The notes beneath the pieces were generated by a model that worked only from the letters and a program-made list of their open reading frames with translations, was not told the DNA's origin and made no database searches. A DNA stretch of 58,267 nt from an uncultured Gammaproteobacteria bacterium (GTDB lineage Bacteria; Pseudomonadota; Gammaproteobacteria; Ga0077536), in contig CALKCL010000014.1 of NCBI GenBank assembly GCA_938082545.1, forward strand, positions 76,286 through 134,552, read 5' to 3'. Both the position numbers and the translations under genes were made by a program. The stretch's first letter is position 1. Each line of letters opens with the position of its first letter. Of the stretch, positions 27,480-35,760 are shown piece by piece.

Positions 27480-28919
27480 TTAAACAGGAGCAGGAAGGGT
27501 TGAGGAGCCCATGAGAAACTCGTCTATAGACTTGGCCGCTGAGCGGCCTTCAGCAATAGCCCAAACGATTAGAGATTGCCCATGTTGCATATCACCGGCG
27601 ACGAACACGTTATCTAGATTGGTTTTCCAGTTATTATCGCGCTCTACATTCCCTTGCGTGTTCAGCTGGATACCCAATGCCTCTAAGACTCCATCTTTTT
27701 CAGGCCCGGTGAAACCCATTGCGAGTAATGCAAGATCGCAAGGTATTGTTGTGGCAGTTCCATCTACTTCTTCAAAACCGCCACCATCGGACTGTTTTTG
27801 ACGCATCTCTATAAGTTCAATTTCACAGACTCTTCCCTGTTCATTCCCGATGAAGCGCTTGGTAGAAATCGCGTAAAGTCTTTGCCCACCTTCTTCATGT
27901 GCAGATGCTATACGATAGATCCTCGGCCATTCAGGCCAAGGGTTTTCGACCGCGCGTACGTTTGGAGGCTGTGGCATGATTTCTAAACTCGTTACTGAGG
28001 CGGCTCCTTGTCTGTGGGCTGTTCCAATACAATCTGCCCCAGTATCACCACCACCAATAATGACTACGTTTTTACCTGCAGCACTTATAGAAGGCTCTTG
28101 AACACTTTTATCTTCACAGACTCGGTTTTGTAGTGGTAAGTATTCCATCGCAAAATGTATTCCGGAAAGACTTCGGCCAACAACGGATAAGTCACGCGAA
28201 GTGGTAGAACCTCCCGCGAGCAAGACGGCATCAAAATTTTCTTTCAACTCCTTGGCATCTATATTCGCTCCTACGTCAGCATTGGTGCGGAAGGTGACGC
28301 CTTCTGCTGTCATCTGCTCAAGTCGTCTATCGATGACAGCTTTTTCCATTTTGAATTCTGGGATGCCATATCTAAGCAATCCCCCAATCCTGTCATCTCG
28401 TTCGAAGACAGTCACGTCATGACCTACCCTACAAAGCTGCTGTGCTGCCGCAAGCCCCGAGGGACCAGATCCGATGACTGCAACACTCTTGCCAGTTTTA
28501 ATAGCTGAAGGTTCCGGCATGATCCAGTTTTCACTAAAAGCTCGGTCGATAATGCTGAGTTCTATTCCTTTTATCGTTACTGCATCATCATTGATTCCCA
28601 GAACACACGCGCCCTCGCACGGCGCTGGACACAAGGTGCCTGTAAATTCTGGGAAATTATTAGTTTTGTGAAGCCTTTGGATAGCGTCTTTCCATCTATT
28701 TTGGTACACAAGATCGTTCCATTCTGGAATCAAATTACCCAGTGGACATCCTTGATGACAAAAAGGGATCCCACAATCCATGCATCGGCTCGCTTGCTTA
28801 GTGAGTGTTTTGGGGTCATAAGGCGTGATGACTTGCTTGTAATCGCGCAAGCGTTCGTCTACTGGACGGTATTTTATAGTTTGTCGGTCATGTTCTAGAA
28901 AACCCGTCGCCTTAGCCAT
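27480..28919 (-). CDS. gltD: Glutamate synthase (NADPH) small subunit
   Basis: FAD/NADPH subunit that passes electrons to GltB. The N-terminal cysteine motifs CMDCGIPFCHQGCP and LCPAPCEGACVLG bind [4Fe-4S] clusters; VIGSGPSGLAAAQQL (about residues 147-161) is the FAD site, and VVIIGGGDTGADCIG the NADPH site. The tail VFVAGDMQHGQSLIVWAI completes the FAD domain. The 479 residues are typical. Its ATG lies inside the last codons of gltB (eight-base overlap), implying translational coupling. Confidence 0.97.
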   Translation of the reverse strand: MAKATGFLEHDRQTIKYRPVDERLRDYKQVITPYDPKTLTKQASRCMDCGIPFCHQGCPLGNLIPEWNDLVYQNRWKDAIQRLHKTNNFPEFTGTLCPAPCEGACVLGINDDAVTIKGIELSIIDRAFSENWIMPEPSAIKTGKSVAVIGSGPSGLAAAQQLCRVGHDVTVFERDDRIGGLLRYGIPEFKMEKAVIDRRLEQMTAEGVTFRTNADVGANIDAKELKENFDAVLLAGGSTTSRDLSVVGRSLSGIHFAMEYLPLQNRVCEDKSVQEPSISAAGKNVVIIGGGDTGADCIGTAHRQGAASVTSLEIMPQPPNVRAVENPWPEWPRIYRIASAHEEGGQRLYAISTKRFIGNEQGRVCEIELIEMRQKQSDGGGFEEVDGTATTIPCDLALLAMGFTGPEKDGVLEALGIQLNTQGNVERDNNWKTNLDNVFVAGDMQHGQSLIVWAIAEGRSAAKSIDEFLMGSSTLPAPV

Positions 28920-31900
28920 TCATAGCCTCCATCATAGCGTCCTCTTCTGTCATACCTTTACTTTGAGCTGTCTTGATGACATCAAGGACTCTTTTGTAGT
29001 CTTTAGGCATTACTTTGACAAATTTATTTTTGTTTTCCACCCAGCTCGAGAGGATTTCCTGAGCTAAAGTGCTTGCAGTCATTTGGTGATGGTTAGAAAT
29101 TAGTGTTTCCAAGACTGGCTCGTCATTCTTACTCACCTTTTCTAGAAACACCATCTCCTGATTACACTGTGAGGGAAATATACCTCGTGGGTCAAAAATA
29201 TATGCAGTTCCACCAGACATTCCAGCTGCGAAATTTCGTCCTGTGGGACCAAGAATAACGACCGTTCCTCCAGTCATATATTCACAGCCATGGTCGCCTA
29301 TTCCTTCAATTACTGCTTTGCCACCACTATTACGGACAGCAAAGCGTTCGCCTCCAATACCATTAAAATACGCTTCCCCTTCAGTTGCCCCGTATAAGGC
29401 GACGTTACCAATAAGGATGTTTTCTTCTGCGGCAAAGGATCTAATACGAGGAGGGTATACAACTATTTTTCCTCCAGATAAGCCTTTGCCTATGTAGTCG
29501 TTACTGTCGCCCTCTAAGGTCATCGAAATACCTGCAGGGAGGAATGCTCCAAAGCTTTGTCCTGCAGACCCATTGAAATGCAGTCTGATCGTGTCATTCG
29601 GTAACCCTGCACTGCCGTATTTTTTTGTTATTTCGTACCCTAGGAGGGTTCCGACTGTTCGATTGATATTTTTTATTGCAAACGATGCATTCACCAACTT
29701 CCCAGACTCAATGGCATCGGTGCAAGCAGGAATTATTTGAGTTCGGTCTAATGATTTGTCGAGCTTATGGTCTTGCGTAGTTATTTGCCTTAAAGCGCCT
29801 TTATATTCTTCAGGTCTATAGAGGATAGCTGACAAATCTAGATCTTTCGCTTTCCAGTGGTCAGATGCTTCTATCGTATCGAGAAGATCTGACCTTCCGA
29901 TTAGATCATCTAACTGAGAAATCCCTACGCTTGCCATATATTCTCGCATCTCTGTCGCGATATAGCGGAAAAAATTCTCCACAAACTCTGGTTTTCCATT
30001 GAACTTCTTTCGGAGTTCGGGGTTTTGGGTGGCGATTCCTACTGGGCAAGTGTTCAAGTGGCATACCCGCATCATTATACATCCCATGACAACAAGAGGA
30101 GCCGTTGCGAACCCGAATTCTTCGGCTCCAAGCATGGCGGCTACGATACAATCCCATCCTGTCTTGAGTTGACCATCTACCTGCACGACTATTCTATCTC
30201 TTAAGCCATTATTCAGGAGTGTTTGCTGGGTTTCCGCTAGTCCAAGCTCCCAAGGCACACCTGTATGTTTTAACGAAGTCACTGGTGAGGCACCAGTTCC
30301 TCCGTCATAGCCTGAAATGAGAACCACATCTGAGAATGCCTTAGCTACACCTGCTGCTACCGTACCCACTCCTGCTTCTGCTACGAGTTTCACATGTATG
30401 CGGGCTCTAGGGTTGGCATTTTTGAGGTCGTGAATTAGCTGTGCTAGATCTTCAATAGAATAGATATCATGGTGAGGTGGAGGCGATATCAATCCAACTC
30501 CCGGAGTGGAACGGCGAACTTTCGCAATCCATGGATATACTTTATGTCCAGGAAGTTGCCCTCCTTCGCCAGGTTTTGCACCCTGCGCCATTTTGATTTG
30601 CAGGTCATCAGCATTTACTAGATAGTCGCTAGTAACACCGAATCGACCAGATGCGATTTGTTTAATAGCACTTCTTTTTGAATCTTTGCCTTTTTCAACA
30701 ACAAATCTTTCAGGGTCTTCGCCACCTTCCCCAGTGTTAGAGCGTCCGCCGATTCTGTTGAGTCCGATGGCTAAGGTTTCATGCGATTCCTGGCTAATAG
30801 AGCCAAGGGACATCGCTCCAGAATTGAAGCGTTTCATTATCTTTTCTACTGATTCCACGGTTTCGATGGGAATAGGTGTGCAATGTTTTAGCTTGAGTAA
30901 ACCTCTTATCGTTGCGCGTGACTTACTTTGATTATCAATCGCGGCGGTATACTCTTTGAAGATAGAATATTGTCCAGACTGAGTAGCATGCTGAAGCTTG
31001 AATACTGTTTCTGGGTTAAAGAGATGGTGTTCTCCGTCACGACGCCATTGGTATTCGCCTCCGGACTCTAAGGCAAGGTCCCCAGATTTTCTCTGTGGCC
31101 AAGCCTTTTCATGACGGATATTTACTTCTTTGGCAATTACTTCAAGTCCTACCCCACTAATTTTGCTAGATGTTCCTTTAAAATATTTATTTACAAAGTT
31201 GCAGCCTAACCCCACAGCTTCAAATATCTGAGCGCCTCGATAGGATTGCACAGTAGAAATTCCCATTTTGGACATGATCTTGGTCATTCCGGTATCAATT
31301 GCACGGATATAATTCTTAATTAGTAGAGTTTGATTTGAGCGGTTACCTTGGTCGCTCAAAACCGAGCGATCGAGTAGACTAGCGATTGTATCGATTGCCA
31401 CATACGGATTAACTGCATCAGCGCCATACCCAATTAGAGTTGCAAAGTGATGGACTTCGCGAGCGTCTCCTGATTCAACGATCAGACCTATCCGTGAACG
31501 CTTCCCATTTTTGACTAGGTGGTGGTGTAACGACGATACTGCCAACAGACACGGGATCCCAGATCTTTCACGATTTGTTTCTCTGTCTGAAAGGATAATA
31601 AAGTCAAATCCCTTGTCTATAGCTTGGTCTGCTTCTAGGAAAATTTCTGTCAGTACAGCTTCAATCGCGCTCTCGTCCGAGTTCGATGAGTAGGTTATAT
31701 TTAAGGTTTTTGAGGAAAAGCCGTGGGAGTTTATTTTTTGTATTTGAGAAAACTCGTTATTGTTAAGGACAATCGAATCTAAAAAGAGACGCCGACAGTT
31801 CACATCTTTGGTCTCCAGCATATTCTTTTCTGGTCCTACCACTGTGGAAACCTGAGTAACTAATTTTTCCCTCATCCCATCTAATGGGGGATTCGTAACC

Positions 31901-33501
31901 TGTGCAAATTTTTGTTTAAAGTAGTCGTAGAGTAGCCTCGGCTTGTCCGACAGCACAGCTAAGGGAGTATCGGTTCCCATAGAACCGATAGCCTCATTTC
32001 CGCTTTCCACCATCGGTTGGATAAGAAGCTTTAGCTCTTCTTCGGTATAACCAAAGGCAATTTGTTTTTCGAACAGTTCCGCCTCGTTCAGAGCAGGGGC
32101 AGAACTCACCTTAGGAAGATTCTCAAGACTAAGTTTGTTAGCTTTTAGCCAGTCACCATAGGGGTGCTCATTGATATATGTATCTTTTAGCTCGGTATCT
32201 TCAATAATACGTCCGAGTTCGGTGTCGACTAGAAAGATCCTTCCTGGCTGTAAACGACCTTTGACTTTGATCTTTTCCGGGGGGAGTTCGAGCACGCCAA
32301 CTTCTGAGGCCATGACCACTAAATCGTCTGTGGTCACGTAATAACGTGAGGGCCTCAAGCCATTCCTATCTAGAATCGCACCGATCGATCGTCCATCCGT
32401 AAATGCTATTGATGCCGGTCCATCCCAAGGCTCCATGAGACAAGAATGATATTCATAGAAGGCTTTGCGGGCGGGGTCCATTGTTTCATGTCTACTCCAA
32501 GCTTCAGGCACCATCATTAGAACTGCAAGAGGCAGTGGTCTTCCTGCCATATACAGAAACTCCAACACTTGGTCGAAAGAGGCCGTATCTGAATTACCTT
32601 CTAGAACTATTGGAAATAATTTTTCTAAGTCACTGCCTAACGCTTCGCTCTTGCACAAAGCTTGTCTTGCTTTCATCCAGTTACTATTGCCGCTCACTGT
32701 ATTTATTTCTCCGTTGTGAGCGATAAATCTGAAGGGCTGTGCAAGTGTCCATGAGGGGAATGTATTTGTTGAAAATCTTTGGTGTACTAGAGCTAGAGCT
32801 GACTCGACTCTTTCATCATGTAAATCAGGGAAAATAATTTCTAATTGATTCGCAAGTAGCATACCCTTGTAAACAAGTGTCATAGAAGACAGGCTGGGGA
32901 TATAGAAAAGGCTTTTTTCTTGCAGTTGACTGGCCCAGATCAGATGCTCTATCCGTTTACGAATAACGTAAAGTTTTCTTTCAAACTCGGCTCCAACTTT
33001 TGTGTCAGCACCCTTGCCTAAAAATATTTGGCTGAAGTACGGTTGTGCTTTTCTAGCGCTGGGTCCTATCACTTCGGGCCCGAGAGGTATCTCTCGCCAT
33101 CCTAAAACAAACTGTCCTTCCTCTTTGGCGATTTGGGATAATTTACTTATGCAGTCTTCTCTGTCGCTCGAATTATTCGGTAAGAATATATTGCCAGCAG
33201 CGTACTCACCTATAGTGGGCAAATCGATCCCTAGTTTTCCACACTCAGCCCTTAAAAATTTATCAGGCATTTGTAGCAAGATACCAGCACCATCTCCCGT
33301 ATTTTCTTCGGCCCCAGTTGCACCGCGATGCCATAGGTTTTTTAAAATTGAAAGCCCTTGGGTGATAGTGGCGTGAGATTTTCTTCCCTTCAGATCCGCA
33401 ACAAACCCTAGCCCACATGAATCGTGCTCATTACTTTCATCGTATAAGCCACCTTCTGGTCTGCCAATATTTGGAAATTTTACTTCGGTAACGTCATCCA
33501 T
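28912..33501 (-). CDS. gltB: Glutamate synthase (NADPH) large subunit
   Basis: Large subunit that takes the amide nitrogen of glutamine and, with 2-oxoglutarate, forms two glutamates. The class II glutaminase nucleophile should be Cys29 (HDSCGLGFVAD) after removal of a 28-residue leader. The central and FMN domains include TGEGGEDPERF and SRFGVTSDYL, and the [3Fe-4S] ligands are in CIMMRVCHLNTCPVG. The C-terminal beta-helix repeats (GKGLSGGKIVVYPP, MTGGTVVILG, FAAGMSGG) are intact. At 1,529 residues it matches the alpha-subunit family. It opens the gltB-gltD-hemE-DUF368 operon behind a 406-base gap. Confidence 0.97.
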   Translation of the reverse strand: MDDVTEVKFPNIGRPEGGLYDESNEHDSCGLGFVADLKGRKSHATITQGLSILKNLWHRGATGAEENTGDGAGILLQMPDKFLRAECGKLGIDLPTIGEYAAGNIFLPNNSSDREDCISKLSQIAKEEGQFVLGWREIPLGPEVIGPSARKAQPYFSQIFLGKGADTKVGAEFERKLYVIRKRIEHLIWASQLQEKSLFYIPSLSSMTLVYKGMLLANQLEIIFPDLHDERVESALALVHQRFSTNTFPSWTLAQPFRFIAHNGEINTVSGNSNWMKARQALCKSEALGSDLEKLFPIVLEGNSDTASFDQVLEFLYMAGRPLPLAVLMMVPEAWSRHETMDPARKAFYEYHSCLMEPWDGPASIAFTDGRSIGAILDRNGLRPSRYYVTTDDLVVMASEVGVLELPPEKIKVKGRLQPGRIFLVDTELGRIIEDTELKDTYINEHPYGDWLKANKLSLENLPKVSSAPALNEAELFEKQIAFGYTEEELKLLIQPMVESGNEAIGSMGTDTPLAVLSDKPRLLYDYFKQKFAQVTNPPLDGMREKLVTQVSTVVGPEKNMLETKDVNCRRLFLDSIVLNNNEFSQIQKINSHGFSSKTLNITYSSNSDESAIEAVLTEIFLEADQAIDKGFDFIILSDRETNRERSGIPCLLAVSSLHHHLVKNGKRSRIGLIVESGDAREVHHFATLIGYGADAVNPYVAIDTIASLLDRSVLSDQGNRSNQTLLIKNYIRAIDTGMTKIMSKMGISTVQSYRGAQIFEAVGLGCNFVNKYFKGTSSKISGVGLEVIAKEVNIRHEKAWPQRKSGDLALESGGEYQWRRDGEHHLFNPETVFKLQHATQSGQYSIFKEYTAAIDNQSKSRATIRGLLKLKHCTPIPIETVESVEKIMKRFNSGAMSLGSISQESHETLAIGLNRIGGRSNTGEGGEDPERFVVEKGKDSKRSAIKQIASGRFGVTSDYLVNADDLQIKMAQGAKPGEGGQLPGHKVYPWIAKVRRSTPGVGLISPPPHHDIYSIEDLAQLIHDLKNANPRARIHVKLVAEAGVGTVAAGVAKAFSDVVLISGYDGGTGASPVTSLKHTGVPWELGLAETQQTLLNNGLRDRIVVQVDGQLKTGWDCIVAAMLGAEEFGFATAPLVVMGCIMMRVCHLNTCPVGIATQNPELRKKFNGKPEFVENFFRYIATEMREYMASVGISQLDDLIGRSDLLDTIEASDHWKAKDLDLSAILYRPEEYKGALRQITTQDHKLDKSLDRTQIIPACTDAIESGKLVNASFAIKNINRTVGTLLGYEITKKYGSAGLPNDTIRLHFNGSAGQSFGAFLPAGISMTLEGDSNDYIGKGLSGGKIVVYPPRIRSFAAEENILIGNVALYGATEGEAYFNGIGGERFAVRNSGGKAVIEGIGDHGCEYMTGGTVVILGPTGRNFAAGMSGGTAYIFDPRGIFPSQCNQEMVFLEKVSKNDEPVLETLISNHHQMTASTLAQEILSSWVENKNKFVKVMPKDYKRVLDVIKTAQSKGMTEEDAMMEAMNG

Positions 33502-33907
33502 GCTCTAGTAGTTTCTCCACGTGTCCATGTCCTTCGTGATATGACAGATTTTTTACTGACTAACTTGCCAGCTGGTGAGTGATTACATCTTAGGTCGCGA
33601 ATTTGCCGACCTAGATAAAATTCGAATTTCACAAAAACGAGCGCATGCTTGGGAAGGCACTATGGCACTCGGTTCTTATTTTATAAGATTTAGCATGTCG
33701 TGTCATCCCGACGGAGTAGGATTCGACGTGATTATAGAGGTAGAGCCTTAGTGCAACGTATCTAGGCGATAATCTTGTGAGACGAGGCCGCACTATAATT
33801 TCTGATTTTTATAGACATTCGGCGCTTATAGAGGAATTTGATGAATATTGATTGTATTTAAGGGGTAAATAATTTTTGTTTGTGGCCTACTCGTCTAGCT
33901 CGAGAAA
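33502..33907. other. 406-base non-coding region upstream of gltB
   Basis: No convincing gene. It must hold the gltBD promoter: a perfect minus-strand TATAAT is at 33731-33736, but its best -35, TTGCAC, is only 14 bases away. A hairpin candidate lies at 33591-33613. A 58-codon GTG-started plus-strand frame (33575-33751) has no ribosome site and no recognisable family. Relatives often carry a damX-like SPOR gene between aroB and gltB; I see no trace of it. Confidence 0.5.
33591..33613. repeat. Inverted repeat in the gltB leader
   Basis: TAGGTCG and CGACCTA, a perfect seven-base inverted pair with a nine-base centre, lie about 90 bases upstream of the gltB ATG. It could be an operator or a leader hairpin. 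No known regulator motif is recognised. Confidence 0.35.
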
Positions 33908-34990
33908 TCAATAATCATGTTTTCCTATCGTCTCTAGCAGGATTTCTTTTAAATAGTTGCTGGTCACGAAGGCATCCCCAAAATTTTTCAGTAATACAAG
34001 ACGAATACTACCATCTATATTTTTTTTGTCTTTGGTCATAAGACCTATAAATTGCTCAGGTGTGATTTGTTGCGGAGCTTCAGTAGGCAGAGAAAAATGA
34101 GTTAAGAGCAATTTGATTTCTTTTACCTGCTCTTTACGCAGAAAACCAAGCTTCCAGGACATAAAAAGAGCCATCATAATTCCTGCTGCTACTGCTTCAC
34201 CATGCAGCCACCTCCCATAACCCAATGCAGTTTCTATTGCATGACCGAAAGTATGGCCTAAATTGAGGGTGGCTCTTATTCCTCGTTCTCGTTCGTCAGC
34301 TGAAACAATCTTGGCTTTGTTTTCGCAGGAACGCTGGATTAAATAATTCAACACATCGCTGTTTTGCGCCAAGATATCGGGAATATTTGCCCCAATCCAA
34401 TCAAGAAAGTCTGCGTCGTTGATCAAGCCATATTTAACGACCTCAGCCATGCCAGAGTTAAACTCACGATTTGGCAACGTTTTTAATGTGGAGGTATCAA
34501 TAAATACAGCTTGAGGTTGGTAAAAGGCACCCACCATGTTTTTTCCGAGAGGGAGATTAATCGCGGTTTTTCCGCCAACGGATGAATCAACTTGAGCGAG
34601 TAATGTTGTCGGCATCTGAACGTAGCTTATCCCTCTTTGGTAGCTCGCTGCAGCGAACCCTGCCAAATCGCCGACAACCCCGCCACCAAGAGCAATCAAG
34701 GTTGCATTTCGGTTGACATTTTTTTCGAGCATAAAACTGAGTAATCGCTCAAGTTCCGCAAAGTTTTTCGATTCTTCACCTGGAGAAAGGATGAAAGTGT
34801 GACACTCATTTTTAGAAAAGTTTTGTTTGACAGCGTTTAAGTGGAAATTGGCCACATTGGAATCAGTAACTATGACTATTTGATTGCTATGGATAGCGGT
34901 TAAAATTAAGTTCGAGTCAGTGAGAACCCCGTCGCCAATGTAGATAGGGTAGCTGCGACTTTCTAGAGAGACATTAATCTTGGTTAGCAT
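33908..34990 (-). CDS. aroB: 3-Dehydroquinate synthase
   Basis: Cyclises DAHP to 3-dehydroquinate in the shikimate pathway, using NAD and zinc. Landmarks are the NAD-binding LIALGGGVVGDLAGFAAAS (about residues 99-117), QMPTTLLAQVDSSVGGKTAIN, the zinc-ligand region KYGLINDADF and the histidines in LNLGHTFGHAIE and LHGEAVAAG. Length 360 is standard. It overlaps the end of aroK by 17 bases, forming the aroK-aroB pair. Confidence 0.97.
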   Translation of the reverse strand: MLTKINVSLESRSYPIYIGDGVLTDSNLILTAIHSNQIVIVTDSNVANFHLNAVKQNFSKNECHTFILSPGEESKNFAELERLLSFMLEKNVNRNATLIALGGGVVGDLAGFAAASYQRGISYVQMPTTLLAQVDSSVGGKTAINLPLGKNMVGAFYQPQAVFIDTSTLKTLPNREFNSGMAEVVKYGLINDADFLDWIGANIPDILAQNSDVLNYLIQRSCENKAKIVSADERERGIRATLNLGHTFGHAIETALGYGRWLHGEAVAAGIMMALFMSWKLGFLRKEQVKEIKLLLTHFSLPTEAPQQITPEQFIGLMTKDKKNIDGSIRLVLLKNFGDAFVTSNYLKEILLETIGKHDY

Positions 34991-35498
34991 GAATTTTTTT
35001 ACTAATAGTTTTAATAATTTGATGAATGGGTGACGTATCAGTGGATATTACATGATTTGCTATCTCACGATACAAGGAATCCCTTGCGAGCACAATTTCT
35101 GAGAGTTTTTTACGCGGATCCTCAACTTGTAGTAACGGTCTTGATTTATCAGTTTTCACTCTATCTAGAAGAGTGTCGATCTGACTGGTCAGATAGAGCA
35201 CAAGCCCCCTTTCAGATAAGGCGCTTCGGTTTTTTTTACTAAGAATAACCCCGCCTCCAGTAGCTACAACGATTTTATCGCTCCATGAGATTTCTTCGAT
35301 AACGAGTTCTTCTCTCTTTCTGAAGCCACTTTCCCCTTCTATCTCAAATATCCTGTCGATTTTGACACCAGTCTTCTTCTCGATTACAGCATCCGTATCA
35401 ATGAATTCATAGCTCAGCAACTGGGATAGCCTATGCCCTATAGTTGTTTTTCCAACCCCCATAGGGCCCACGAGAAAAATTCTGTTTATGACCGACAA
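34974..35498 (-). CDS. aroK: Shikimate kinase
   Basis: Phosphorylates shikimate with ATP. The P-loop GPMGVGKTT is at residues 11-19, followed by the shikimate-binding FIDTDAVIE, SGFRKRE and ATGGGVI, and the lid SRPLLQ. The start is a TTG (35496-35498) preceded by GAGGAGAGG with about six bases of spacing, among the strongest ribosome sites in the window. Length 174 is typical. A 19-base palindrome is centred about 45 bases upstream. Confidence 0.95.
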   Translation of the reverse strand: MSVINRIFLVGPMGVGKTTIGHRLSQLLSYEFIDTDAVIEKKTGVKIDRIFEIEGESGFRKREELVIEEISWSDKIVVATGGGVILSKKNRSALSERGLVLYLTSQIDTLLDRVKTDKSRPLLQVEDPRKKLSEIVLARDSLYREIANHVISTDTSPIHQIIKTISKKIHANQD

Positions 35499-35533
35499 TC
35501 GAATCCTCTCCTCTATAGACTTGGTTTAAGACA

Positions 35534-35552
35534 TAATAGCAATTTGCTATTA
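35534..35552. promoter_or_regulatory. Perfect 19-base palindrome upstream of aroK (possible operator)
   Basis: TAATAGCAATTTGCTATTA has nine-base perfect arms around one central base. It overlaps a minus-strand TATTAT (35533-35538) that could be the -10 of the aroKB promoter, so a bound dimer would block transcription. It does not match the TyrR, TrpR, Fur or LexA consensus known to me. No T-run follows, so it is not a terminator. Confidence 0.45.
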
Positions 35553-35760
35553 GTAGATATTAAGTCTACCTATGTATTAGATTAATTACAGGTGCGCAAG
35601 AGTATGGCTTTTCTGTGCATGCGGTTTTATTTCACCGATACTACCCGCGTTCGACAGTTAAATACGATGGTTTGGGTATGTGAGCTTGCGATAAATTTTG
35701 GAGAAAGATAATCGACTTTGGTGTATTAGTTTTCGCATATTTTGAGCATCTCCAAGAAGC

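Noticed and set aside
33575-33751. 58-codon plus-strand frame starting with GTG in the gltB leader
   Set aside because: No ribosome site, no recognisable family, and its length is within chance for a 406-base gap; noted only as part of the intergenic region.
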